Assembly: GCA_018715765.1 (NCBI GenBank)
Contig: DVKY01000044.1
Coordinates: forward strand, 1-64,000
Length of the DNA stretch: 64,000 nt
Reading direction: 5' to 3'
Origin: Fimivicinus intestinavium
GTDB lineage: Bacteria; Bacillota; Clostridia; Oscillospirales; Acutalibacteraceae
Below, piece after piece: positions 49,405 to 57,443 of this stretch (position 1 is the first letter of the stretch; each line of letters opens with the position of its first letter). The position numbers and the translations under genes were made by a program. The notes under the pieces are model-generated. The model saw only the letters and a program-made list of their open reading frames with translations. It made no database searches and was not told the DNA's origin.

Positions 49405-50466
49405 TCAGCCAAGCTGAAACTCCTCCAAAAAAGGGCGAAACGCCGAAGGCAGCGCATACTGATCCGCCAGCTCCTGCGGCGTTACCCAGCAAAGGCCCGC
49501 ACCCGGCGGCGTTTCCTCCACGCGGATGCGGTAAGCGGTCATGTGCCACTCAACATGGGTAAAAACATGCTTTGCCTGCCCGCATTTTTCAATCCGAAGC
49601 GCTTGCAGGCCCCATTTCTCCGCCGCAGCACGCGCTATCTGCGGCGCATCTGCGGCAGCAACCAGCTCATTGGGCAGTTCCCAGAGCCCGGCCAGCAGGC
49701 CCCGGCCCGGCCTGCGGTGCAGAGCGAGCTTTCCGCCACACAAAAATAAAAAAACCGCGCGCTGCTCAACCCGGCGCGCCTTTTTTGCCGCCTTCACAGG
49801 GAAAGCGCAGGGGTTCCCTCCTGCAAAGCCCGCGCAAAGCGATTTCAGCGGGCAGGCTTCGCACTGCGGCACCCCGTTGGGTAGGCAAACCGTAGCGCCG
49901 AGCTCCATCAGCGCCTGATTAAAGGCCCCAGGCGCATCCGATGGAATAGCCAGGCGCACGCGCTGCTCAATCTGTTTTCTCACTTTGACATCGCTAATAT
50001 TGGAAGAATCAGCTGTAATACGGGTGACGACGCGCAGCACATTTCCATCCACCGCCGGGGCTGGGAGCCCATAAGCAATTGAGGCGATTGCGCCGGCCGT
50101 GTAGGGGCCGATTCCAGGCAGGGAGAGCAGCGCTTCATAGCTGCGGGGCAACTCCCCGCCATAGCGCTCCATTACCTGGCAGGCGGCCTTGTGCAGGTTG
50201 CGCACGCGGCTGTAGTATCCCAGCCCTTCCCAAAGCTTTAAATACGTCTCCTCCGGGGCCTCTGCCAGCGCCCGGATATCCGGAAGCATCTTCATAAAGC
50301 GCTCAAAATAAGGCTTCACAGCCTCCACCCGGGTTTGCTGCAGCATAATCTCTGAAACCCACACACGATATGGCGTAGGCGCATCCCGCCAGGGAAGGCT
50401 GCGCGCATTTTGCCGGTACCATCTAAGCAGCGGCGCAGATATTTTTGCAAAGCCGGCAGTATCCAA
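49405..50466 (-). CDS. mutY: A/G-specific adenine glycosylase
   Basis: This 353-residue protein has the HhH-GPD DNA glycosylase domain: MLQQTRVEAVKPYFERF, the hairpin LPGIGPYTAGAIASIAYG, the catalytic Asp in PAVDGNVLRV, and the [4Fe-4S] ligands C-x7-C-x2-C-x5-C at CLPNGVPQCEACPLKSLC. The C-terminal Nudix-like domain (about 235-345) checks for 8-oxoguanine. It removes A mispaired with 8-oxoG. The TTG start follows AAGAGGAGA. The upstream gene is another base-excision enzyme. Confidence 0.93.
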   Translation of the reverse strand: MDTAGFAKISAPLLRWYRQNARSLPWRDAPTPYRVWVSEIMLQQTRVEAVKPYFERFMKMLPDIRALAEAPEETYLKLWEGLGYYSRVRNLHKAACQVMERYGGELPRSYEALLSLPGIGPYTAGAIASIAYGLPAPAVDGNVLRVVTRITADSSNISDVKVRKQIEQRVRLAIPSDAPGAFNQALMELGATVCLPNGVPQCEACPLKSLCAGFAGGNPCAFPVKAAKKARRVEQRAVFLFLCGGKLALHRRPGRGLLAGLWELPNELVAAADAPQIARAAAEKWGLQALRIEKCGQAKHVFTHVEWHMTAYRIRVEETPPGAGLCWVTPQELADQYALPSAFRPFLEEFQLG

Positions 50467-50535
50467 CAGTAGTTCTCCTCTTTTCTGCAATGATCTCCCT
50501 GTTCCCGGCCAAGGCCCCAGGCGCAATTCTCCGGC

Positions 50536-51033
50536 TCAAAAATCCGTATATTTTAACAGCACGCGGTATGCGCACACAAGCTGCTCCAGCGTGCAATCAC
50601 GGCAGTTGGCCGCGCTGGGCGAGGGCAAATACACGCTTGCCCGACCGGTCTGGGGAAGGCACAGCCTGCGGTAGAGCTCCGACGCCTTCCTCCCAGTTGT
50701 AAAAATGGCCTGCACCGGCGCCGCCTCCAGCACCGGACGCAGGTCGTTCGCCACAGGGCGGCGAATGCTGTGATCTGCCGCGCCCTGTATCTCACAGGAG
50801 GCCAGCACATCCCAGAGCGCGATATGATGCGCCAGCACAAACGCACGCTTTTCCGTATTGCTCACGGGCAGCGGCTCTTGGAACAGCGCCGCAAGGATCC
50901 GCCAGAAGCGGTTTTGCGGATGCGCATAATAAAAACCCTCCTCCCTGGATTTGGGGGAGGGCATTGTGCCGAGGATCAGCACACGGGAATGCGCGTCATA
51001 CACAGGCTTCAGCGGGTGCTTCACCACACTCAT
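50536..51033 (-). CDS. Uracil/hypoxanthine-type DNA glycosylase (UDG superfamily)
   Basis: This 165-residue protein has the UDG fold with motif VLILGTMPSPKSREEGFYYAHPQNRFWRIL and the C-terminal YLPSPSAANC. The pattern GTMPSxxS...YYxHPxNxFW is typical of the DNA-deoxyinosine glycosylase (family 6-like) group. It would remove deaminated bases. It starts two bases after the AGCS gene stop and is followed 69 bases later by mutY, giving a repair pair. Substrate (U or hypoxanthine) not decidable. Confidence 0.85.
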   Translation of the reverse strand: MSVVKHPLKPVYDAHSRVLILGTMPSPKSREEGFYYAHPQNRFWRILAALFQEPLPVSNTEKRAFVLAHHIALWDVLASCEIQGAADHSIRRPVANDLRPVLEAAPVQAIFTTGRKASELYRRLCLPQTGRASVYLPSPSAANCRDCTLEQLVCAYRVLLKYTDF

Positions 51034-51035
51034 TT

Positions 51036-52421
51036 TCAGGAACCCTCTTCCGGCGTTTTGCGCTGCGTATACGCCCGGTAGAGCCGGGAAACCGTCCCGC
51101 TCAGGCCGAGCAGGCCAAGCAGATTCGGAATCACCATCAGGCCGTTAAAGGTGTCGGAAAGGCTCCAGACAAGATCCACCTTCAGCGTGGAACCAACGGC
51201 GACAAAGATACACACCAGCAGCGCATAAACCTTCACGCCCTTCTTGCCGAATAGGGCGCGGATATTGACCTCTCCAAAAAAATACCAGCCGACAATTGTG
51301 GAAAACGCAAAAAAGAACATACAGATGGCAATAAACACCGTGCCGCCATAGCCAAACACCGATTCAAAGCCCGCCTGCGTCAGATCGACGCCCTGAAGCT
51401 CGCCGCTGTAGCCGCGCGGCAACACGCCTGTGACGAGCACAACGAGAGCCGTCAGCGTTAAAATGATAAAGGTATCCAAAAACACGCCCATCATGGCGAC
51501 AATTCCCTGATCGCAGGGATGCTTTACCTTGGCAATCGCATGGGCGTGCGGGGTGGAACCCATGCCCGCCTCATTGGAAAACAAGCCGCGCGCCACGCCG
51601 AAGCGAATGGATTTCTGCACCGTGATCCCGATCACGCCGCCCGTAACCGCCTGTGGAGAAAATGCGCCTGTGAAGATCTGCGCAAAGGCATCCGGGATCT
51701 TGCGGAAATGGACGGCGACAATCGCCAACGCTCCAACAATATAAAACAGCGCCATAACCGGCACAATTTTTTCCGTTACGCTCGCAATCCGCTGCACTCC
51801 GCCCAGAAAGATAAAGCCCGCAATGGCTGCAACAATCACGCCGACCGCCAACGGCGGGAGATCAAACGCATTTTGAAACGCCGCGCCGATGGAATTGGAC
51901 TGCACCATATTCCCCATAAAGCCGAGCGCACAAATAACCAGGGCGGAAAAGACCGTCGCCAACACCTTGCCGAAGCGGCCCCGAAACGCCGCCCGAATAT
52001 AGTAGGCCGGGCCGCCGGTGACCTCGCCGTCGCGCGTGGTTTTATACTTCTGCGCCAGCGTGGCCTCCGCAAAAATCGTTGCCATGCCAAAAAATGCGCT
52101 CAGCCACATCCAGAAAATCGCGCCGGGCCCGCCGCCGATAAGCGCCGTAGCCGCGCCCGCGAGGTTCCCGGTGCCAACCTGGGCGGCAACGGCTGTGGCC
52201 AGGGATTGAAAGGAGCTCATCCCGCCGCCATCCGCCTTGGCCCCGCGCAGGCGGACGCCGCCAAACGTCCGGCGGAAGCTCTCGCCAAAGCGGCGCACCT
52301 GAATGAATTTCAGCCGGAAGGTGAAATAGATCCCAGTGCCGCAAAGCAAAAACAAAAGCAGATAATCCCAAAGATAGTGGTTGACCGATTCAACGGCGGT
52401 TTGTAAAAACGACAAGGCCAT
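51036..52421 (-). CDS. Sodium:amino acid symporter, AGCS family
   Basis: This 461-residue protein has about eleven membrane helices of the alanine/glycine:cation symporter family. It has the signature SFQSLATAVAAQVGTGNLAGAATALIGGGPGAIFWMW and GLFSNEAGMGSTPHAHAIAKVKHPCDQG. It imports Ala or Gly with Na+, a gradient the Rnf complex could supply. The ATG follows AAAGGAGC. Tight spacing to the glycosylase gene downstream. Confidence 0.93.
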   Translation of the reverse strand: MALSFLQTAVESVNHYLWDYLLLFLLCGTGIYFTFRLKFIQVRRFGESFRRTFGGVRLRGAKADGGGMSSFQSLATAVAAQVGTGNLAGAATALIGGGPGAIFWMWLSAFFGMATIFAEATLAQKYKTTRDGEVTGGPAYYIRAAFRGRFGKVLATVFSALVICALGFMGNMVQSNSIGAAFQNAFDLPPLAVGVIVAAIAGFIFLGGVQRIASVTEKIVPVMALFYIVGALAIVAVHFRKIPDAFAQIFTGAFSPQAVTGGVIGITVQKSIRFGVARGLFSNEAGMGSTPHAHAIAKVKHPCDQGIVAMMGVFLDTFIILTLTALVVLVTGVLPRGYSGELQGVDLTQAGFESVFGYGGTVFIAICMFFFAFSTIVGWYFFGEVNIRALFGKKGVKVYALLVCIFVAVGSTLKVDLVWSLSDTFNGLMVIPNLLGLLGLSGTVSRLYRAYTQRKTPEEGS

Positions 52422-52442
52422 TGCTCCTTTTTATGTAATCAT

Positions 52443-53630
52443 TCAAGCGGCTTTTTCTGCCGCGTGCGCTTTTGCAACCGTCCGGTTCAGCCGCTCCGAC
52501 ATGCAGAGCATCAGCACGGCGAGCGCAAGAAGGTAAACGGGATAAAGCCCGATATGGATATGCGTCGCGATCAGGCCAAACAACGGCGGCATAAAGGTTG
52601 TGCCCACATAGGCGCTCGCCATCTGGATGCCGATAATCGCCTGTGAATTCTCCTTGCCAAAGTTTGCGGGCGTCGCGTGGATAACGGAAGGGTAAATCGG
52701 GGCGCAGCCCAGGCCGACGACAATGAGGCCCACCAGTGCAAATGCGTCATATGAGATGGGGAGCGCCACCAGCAAAATGCCCGCAACTGCGGTCAAAATC
52801 CCGATCCGGATCATCCGCCGGTCGCCCAGCCGTTCGGCCACAAATCCGCATAAAAAGCGGCCGAACGTAATCCCGAGGAAAAACAGCGAGGCAAAGCTCG
52901 CGGCCGTCTCCTCTGAAATCCCGCGCAGCTGCACCAGGTAGCTGCTTGCCCAGAGGCCCGCGGTCTGCTCCAGCGCGCAGTAGCCAAAAAACGTGACCAT
53001 CACCAGCGGCACGCCCTTGATCCGCACCGCCTGGCGCAGGCTCAGCGCCTTGGCCGGCTTTTCCGCCTGCGCCTGCTGCACCCGCTCCCGCCGCCAAAGG
53101 GGGAGGCTGACGAAGAGAAACGCCGCCAAAACAATTTGCACAAGGGAAACGATCCTGTACCCATTGTGCCAGCCCAGGCCGCCCGTCAGGCAATAGCTCA
53201 TAATATAGGGGCTCACCGCCGCGCCAACCCCCCAAAAGCAATGCAGCCAGCTCATATGGCGGGAGGCATAGTGCAGCGCGACATAATTATTCAGCGCGGC
53301 GTCCACAGCGCCGGCGCCCAGTCCATAAGGCACCGCCCACAGGCACAGCATCCAGAAGGCGTTTGAAATGGAGAAGCCAAACAGCGCCACCGCCGTCATC
53401 AGCACGCTCACGGCTGTAACCAGGCCTGCCCCAAATTTTCTTGTGAGCCTGTCGGAGAGGAGGCTGGATACAATCGTCCCGCCCGAAATAATCATGGTGA
53501 TCACGCCGGCGGAGGAAAGCGCCACCCCCAGCTCCCCATACATCACCGGCCATGCCGAGCCGATCAGGGAATCCGGCAGCCCCAGGCTGATAAACGCCAC
53601 ATAGATGATCGCCAGCAGCAATGCATACAT
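52443..53630 (-). CDS. MFS transporter
   Basis: This 395-residue protein has twelve predicted membrane helices. The MFS loop motif DRLTRKFGAG lies after helix 2 and a similar VAERLGDRRMIRIG stands in the second half. Sequence such as AWPVMYGELGVALSSAG and NYVALHYASRHMSWLHCFWGVGAAVSPYIM resembles sugar-type (fucose permease-like) MFS members. The substrate is unknown. It is followed 21 bases later by the AGCS gene, likely one transcript. Confidence 0.88.
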   Translation of the reverse strand: MYALLLAIIYVAFISLGLPDSLIGSAWPVMYGELGVALSSAGVITMIISGGTIVSSLLSDRLTRKFGAGLVTAVSVLMTAVALFGFSISNAFWMLCLWAVPYGLGAGAVDAALNNYVALHYASRHMSWLHCFWGVGAAVSPYIMSYCLTGGLGWHNGYRIVSLVQIVLAAFLFVSLPLWRRERVQQAQAEKPAKALSLRQAVRIKGVPLVMVTFFGYCALEQTAGLWASSYLVQLRGISEETAASFASLFFLGITFGRFLCGFVAERLGDRRMIRIGILTAVAGILLVALPISYDAFALVGLIVVGLGCAPIYPSVIHATPANFGKENSQAIIGIQMASAYVGTTFMPPLFGLIATHIHIGLYPVYLLALAVLMLCMSERLNRTVAKAHAAEKAA

Positions 53631-53790
53631 AAGGTTAACCCCTTCTTCCTTATTTTTTGCTTATCAGGGCATATTCATCCGGCCCCAGCGGTAATTCCGC
53701 ATGCATACTGGTTATTTATCATAGCGGTTTTGCCCGCCTTTGTACAGGGTTATTTCAAAAATAAAGCCTATTTCCCTTTCCAAATTCGTC

Positions 53791-54909
53791 TTATTCCGTC
53801 GTTTCAAGCACGGCAAGCAGCTCTCCGATCACCGTGTTGGAGAGCAAAAAGCCCTTTTGTGTCAGTCGGATGCCCTCCTCATCCTGCGCCGCAAGGCCGT
53901 ATGCCGCCAGCCTGTGCGCGGCCTGCCGCATACGCGCCGGGAGCCCGTGCCCATAGCGCTGACGCACAAGCTCCTCCCGCAGCCCCTGCGTCAGCCGCAG
54001 GCGCAGCATCGCATATTCCTCAAACGAGCCGCCTTCCCCATCCTGCATGGGGGCGACGCCCCTGACGAACGCTTCCCAATCCCGCGGGTAAAAAAAGCGT
54101 TGTCCCTCCAGAAACGAGTGCGCGGAGGCGCCAAGGCCGAGATATTCCTCCGCGTTCCAATATTTCAAATTGTGGCGGCTTTCAAAGCCGGGGCGGGCAA
54201 AATTGGAAATTTCATATTGTCGGAAGCCCGCCTGCTCCAGCAGTGCGCACGCCTGCTCATAAAAATCGCACACGGTATCCTCATCCGGCAGGCAAAGCGT
54301 TTCCTCCCGCCGGGCGAATACCGTCCCCTCTTCTATTTTTAAGAGATAAGCGCTGATGTGCGTCACCCCCGCCTGCGCGCAAAACGCCACGCTGCGGCGC
54401 AGGCTCTCCGCCGTCTGCCCCGGGATACCGATCATCAGATCGAGCGAAAGGTTTTGGATACCGGCCGCTTTGGCAAGGCGGATGCACGCCTGCGCCTGCT
54501 CGGGGCCGGCGCGGCGGCCCAGCGCACGGCGCTCCTCTTCCACAGCGGATTGCAGGCCGAGCGAAATCCGGTTGACGCCCGCCTCCGCCAGCGCTTCAAA
54601 CAGCCGCTCATCCGCGTCGGAGGGGTTGCACTCCACTGTGATCTCCGCGCCGTCCAGGCCAAAGCAGGAGCGCGCTTCCCGCACAAGGCGCGCCAATCGC
54701 GCCCCTCCAAGCAGCGACGGCGTTCCCCCGCCGAAATAGAGCGTATCCGCCCCTCTCCCGGCACGCCCGGCCCAACAGGCGAGCGCCGCTGCCAAAGCCT
54801 GCGTATATGTATCCATGCGCGCCTCGTCCGCCCGCATGGAATAGAAGTCGCAATAGGGGCACCTCCCACGGCAAAACGGGATGTGCAGATAAAGCCCGAT
54901 CGGCTGCAT
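53791..54909 (-). CDS. hemW: HemW-like radical SAM protein
   Basis: This 372-residue protein has the radical SAM motif CRGRCPYC (Cys13, 17, 20) followed by DFYS as in HemW, then YFGGGTPSLL, ECNPSD, NRISLGLQS and the HemN C-terminal domain. HemW is thought to handle or chaperone heme rather than oxidise coproporphyrinogen, and it occurs widely even in Clostridia that lack heme synthesis. No heme genes are nearby. The 160-base gap upstream contains no gene. Confidence 0.92.
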   Translation of the reverse strand: MQPIGLYLHIPFCRGRCPYCDFYSMRADEARMDTYTQALAAALACWAGRAGRGADTLYFGGGTPSLLGGARLARLVREARSCFGLDGAEITVECNPSDADERLFEALAEAGVNRISLGLQSAVEEERRALGRRAGPEQAQACIRLAKAAGIQNLSLDLMIGIPGQTAESLRRSVAFCAQAGVTHISAYLLKIEEGTVFARREETLCLPDEDTVCDFYEQACALLEQAGFRQYEISNFARPGFESRHNLKYWNAEEYLGLGASAHSFLEGQRFFYPRDWEAFVRGVAPMQDGEGGSFEEYAMLRLRLTQGLREELVRQRYGHGLPARMRQAAHRLAAYGLAAQDEEGIRLTQKGFLLSNTVIGELLAVLETTE

Positions 54910-55035
54910 CCCCGTCCCCCCCTTTTTCTAAATTCTCGTTGGGCAGGAAAGCCAGCGCCGCCAGCCCGACGAACCAAACCCTGTCACAAGCATATCATAT
55001 TTCGGGCATGAGGGAAACAGGCGTTTGAGAAGCCC

Positions 55036-56085
55036 CTAAACAGAAAACTGCATCGGCCGCGTGAGATACTCGTTATACGGCATTTTTTCCACCGTATAAA
55101 ATCCGGGAGGGGCTTTTAGCAGCCACGGAATCCGGTTGACGACGGTGGCACAGGTGTGCTCCACCGTCGCCGGATGGCGGATGGAGCAATCCACATCCGG
55201 TTCGCCAAAAATCTTCCAATCGTTAAGATCGCTCTCCCCCGGGGCATAGACTTTGCCGACGCATTGGGTGACAATCTTGACGCCCTGCATGGTCTCTGTT
55301 GTCACCACAGCGGACATTCCCGTGCAGTCACCCTTTGGGATTGCACGGCCCAGCGTCTGGGAATAGATTTCCTCCTCATAAAAGGTTGGAATACACTTCT
55401 GTGAATTGCTTCGGATTGTCCACCCCATCTTGGAGCAGAGCGCCTCGTTGGAGTTCCAGACATAGGCCGGGTCGCTGTTCGCGCTGGCGATCGTCCGTTC
55501 AAACTCCTCCCGGCTCAAGCCTGCTCCGTGCGCCTGAGCAAGCGCAAGGCCATAATCCTCCACATTATAGCTCGTGATACCCTCAATGCGGTCGATGCGA
55601 TGGCAGCCCCCTGCCAGCACGCTGATAAGGTTGCACCAGAAGATATCCTGCATCCCCGTTCCGGCCAGCGTACAGCCCTGTTGCTTGGCAAGCCGGTCGA
55701 GCCGGTTGGTGATGCCCGGCGAGGTCGTCCATGGGTAAAAGGCTTCCTCACAGGTAGAGATGGCATTGATGCCCCGCTGCGCGCACTTCTCAAAAAACGG
55801 CTCCATATCCGTCATAAAGCTAAACAGCGTCAGGATCGCCACCTGCGCATCGCAGCTGTCGAGCACCTCGTCCGCGTCACCGCTGATGAGAATACCTGTT
55901 TGATACCCTAAGCCAGCAAAATCACCGATATCCATGCCGGCAAGCTCCGGGTTTCTATCAATCGCGCCGACAATCTCCGCGCCCTTTTCCACCAGATACC
56001 GGATCAGCACTCTGGCCATCTTGCCGCAGCCATACTGCACCACACGGATTTTCTCCGGGAAAGCGCCCATTTCATAGGAACTCAT
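55036..56085 (-). CDS. 2,4-diaminopentanoate dehydrogenase-like oxidoreductase
   Basis: This 349-residue protein has an N-terminal Rossmann fold (IRVVQYGCGKMARVLIRYLVEKGAEIVGAID) like dihydrodipicolinate reductases and the C-terminal domain of the Ord family, which acts in ornithine fermentation (2,4-diaminopentanoate to 2-amino-4-oxopentanoate). The middle blocks STCEEAFYPWT and TGMQDIFWCNLISVLAGG are conserved in that family. No other ornithine-pathway genes are present here, so the true substrate may differ. The ATG at 56085 has AAAGGAG eight bases ahead. Confidence 0.8.
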   Translation of the reverse strand: MSSYEMGAFPEKIRVVQYGCGKMARVLIRYLVEKGAEIVGAIDRNPELAGMDIGDFAGLGYQTGILISGDADEVLDSCDAQVAILTLFSFMTDMEPFFEKCAQRGINAISTCEEAFYPWTTSPGITNRLDRLAKQQGCTLAGTGMQDIFWCNLISVLAGGCHRIDRIEGITSYNVEDYGLALAQAHGAGLSREEFERTIASANSDPAYVWNSNEALCSKMGWTIRSNSQKCIPTFYEEEIYSQTLGRAIPKGDCTGMSAVVTTETMQGVKIVTQCVGKVYAPGESDLNDWKIFGEPDVDCSIRHPATVEHTCATVVNRIPWLLKAPPGFYTVEKMPYNEYLTRPMQFSV

Positions 56086-56146
56086 TGGGACCACTCCTTT
56101 TCCCCGGCCAGGCCGGGGTTTGTTTGCGCACTCCTTCCGCCGGAAA

Positions 56147-56181
56147 AAGTGCCGCCGGACTTATTTTGTCCGGCGGCACTT
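56147..56181 (-). terminator. Terminator of the tcdA gene
   Basis: AAGTGCCGCCGGAC / GTCCGGCGGCACTT, a perfect 14-bp stem with 7-base loop, followed on the minus strand by TTTTTCC. Confidence 0.88.
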
Positions 56182-56267
56182 GCAATATACCAGTTTCAGG
56201 CAGGCGCATTCGGGGTGATCCTCTGCGAGGCCGCTGCGCCGGGCGGGCCCGCATGCAGGGCGGGGCG

Positions 56268-56969
56268 TCAGCCTCCGCTCAACACCCGGACGGCCTCTCC
56301 GGCAAGCAGCAGCCCCGCCACAGGAGGCACAAAGGAAAGGCTTCCGGGCACACGTTTTTCCCCTTCCGCACAGGGTGCAGTCCGCACCGGTTCCTCACGG
56401 GAATAGACCACTCGCAGCGCCCGGACGCCCCTTTTTTTCAGCTCCCTGCGCATCACGCGGCAGAGGGGGCACACCTGCGTTTCGTAGATATCCGCTATTT
56501 CAAACCGGGAAGGGTCCAGCTTGTTGCCCGTGCCCATGCAGGAAATGATAGGGGTTCCCATCTCCTGCGCGCGGCAGGCGAGGTCGATCTTCGCGCTGAC
56601 GGTATCGACCGCATCCACAATAAAATCATACCTCGTTTCCCAGAACAGATGCGCGTTCTCCGGCAGATAAAATTCCGGCACAGGGTGCACAACGCATGCG
56701 GGGTTAATATCCAGCACCCGCGCCCGTGCCACCTCCACCTTGGGACGGCCCAGCGTGGAGTGCAGCGCAAACAGCTGACGGTTAAGATTTGTCAGGGAAA
56801 CGGCGTCGTGATCCACGAGCGTCAGCTCCCCGATCCCTGCACGGGCAAGGGCCTCCACCGCATAGGAGCCTACGCCACCAAGGCCAAAAACGATCACATG
56901 GCTGCCGCGCAGCCGCTCGAGGGCAGCCTCCCCCAAAAGCATGCGTTCACGTGAAAATGCGTCTGTCAC
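56268..56969 (-). CDS. tcdA: tRNA threonylcarbamoyladenosine dehydratase
   Basis: This 233-residue protein is an E1-like (ThiF/MoeB) adenylating enzyme with VIVFGLGGVGSYAVEALARAG nucleotide binding, DAVSLTNLNRQLFA, DAVDTVSAKI and CMGTGNKLDPSRF. The CPLCRVMRRELKKRGVRALRVVYSREEP ending is typical of TcdA/CsdL, which cyclises t6A to ct6A at position 37 of tRNAs. The GTG start is chosen from GGAGG seven bases upstream, and the resulting N terminus (TDAFSRERMLLG) matches the family; a longer ATG start is possible. Confidence 0.9.
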   Translation of the reverse strand: MTDAFSRERMLLGEAALERLRGSHVIVFGLGGVGSYAVEALARAGIGELTLVDHDAVSLTNLNRQLFALHSTLGRPKVEVARARVLDINPACVVHPVPEFYLPENAHLFWETRYDFIVDAVDTVSAKIDLACRAQEMGTPIISCMGTGNKLDPSRFEIADIYETQVCPLCRVMRRELKKRGVRALRVVYSREEPVRTAPCAEGEKRVPGSLSFVPPVAGLLLAGEAVRVLSGG

Positions 56970-57015
56970 ACCGCTTCCTCCCAACGCTTCCGATTCCCCT
57001 TCCATCATCCGCCTT

Positions 57016-57256
57016 TAGCATCCGTGTAGAAGGGGAACATCGCCGCTAAGGCGGGCCCGGCCGTGCCCTGCGGCCTTGCGATCCCCTCGCCTGAAGCGGC
57101 CTTAAGCGGTCCCTCGGAGTTTTCAGCCCGTGGCCAGGATGCGCCTGGCAAGGCAAACGACACAGCCTTCCTTTGCCGGAAGGCAAGGAGGATCACGCAG
57201 CCAGAGGCGTGGCCACAGCGCTGAAAACCGATGGGTACCCTTGTACACTGATGCTA
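57016..57256. mobile_element. MITE-like element with terminal inverted repeats (copy E)
   Basis: The left end TAGCATCCGTGTAGAAGGGG..CATCG (57016-57042) and the right end CGATGGGTACCCTTGTACACTGATGCTA (57229-57256) are imperfect inverted repeats of about 27 bp. Inside, GTTTTCAG..GTGGCCA and TGGCCAC..GCTGAAAAC (about 57118-57228) form a second nested hairpin. There is no coding sequence, so any movement would need a transposase in trans. The left end of the element at 33470 matches this terminal repeat. Confidence 0.6.
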
Positions 57257-57386
57257 TTGTAGCACAAGGGAACGGCCTGTGCCAAGCCGCTTCCTTCTGT
57301 ATAAACATAAATAAAAAATTAATTCAAAAATGTTTATTCTCCCCTTAATGTCCCTGCCGCCTGTGGGGATACAGTGGAAAATACAG

Positions 57387-57415
57387 TTGCGTTTTCACAG
57401 CAATCATGCTATATT
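57387..57415 (+). promoter_or_regulatory. Promoter of the GH20 gene
   Basis: TTGCGT (57387-57392) and TATATT (57410-57415) with 17-base spacing and a TGC extension before the -10, 29 bases before the start codon. Confidence 0.55.
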
Positions 57416-57443
57416 GACCGGGATGATAAATAATGGGGGTTCA

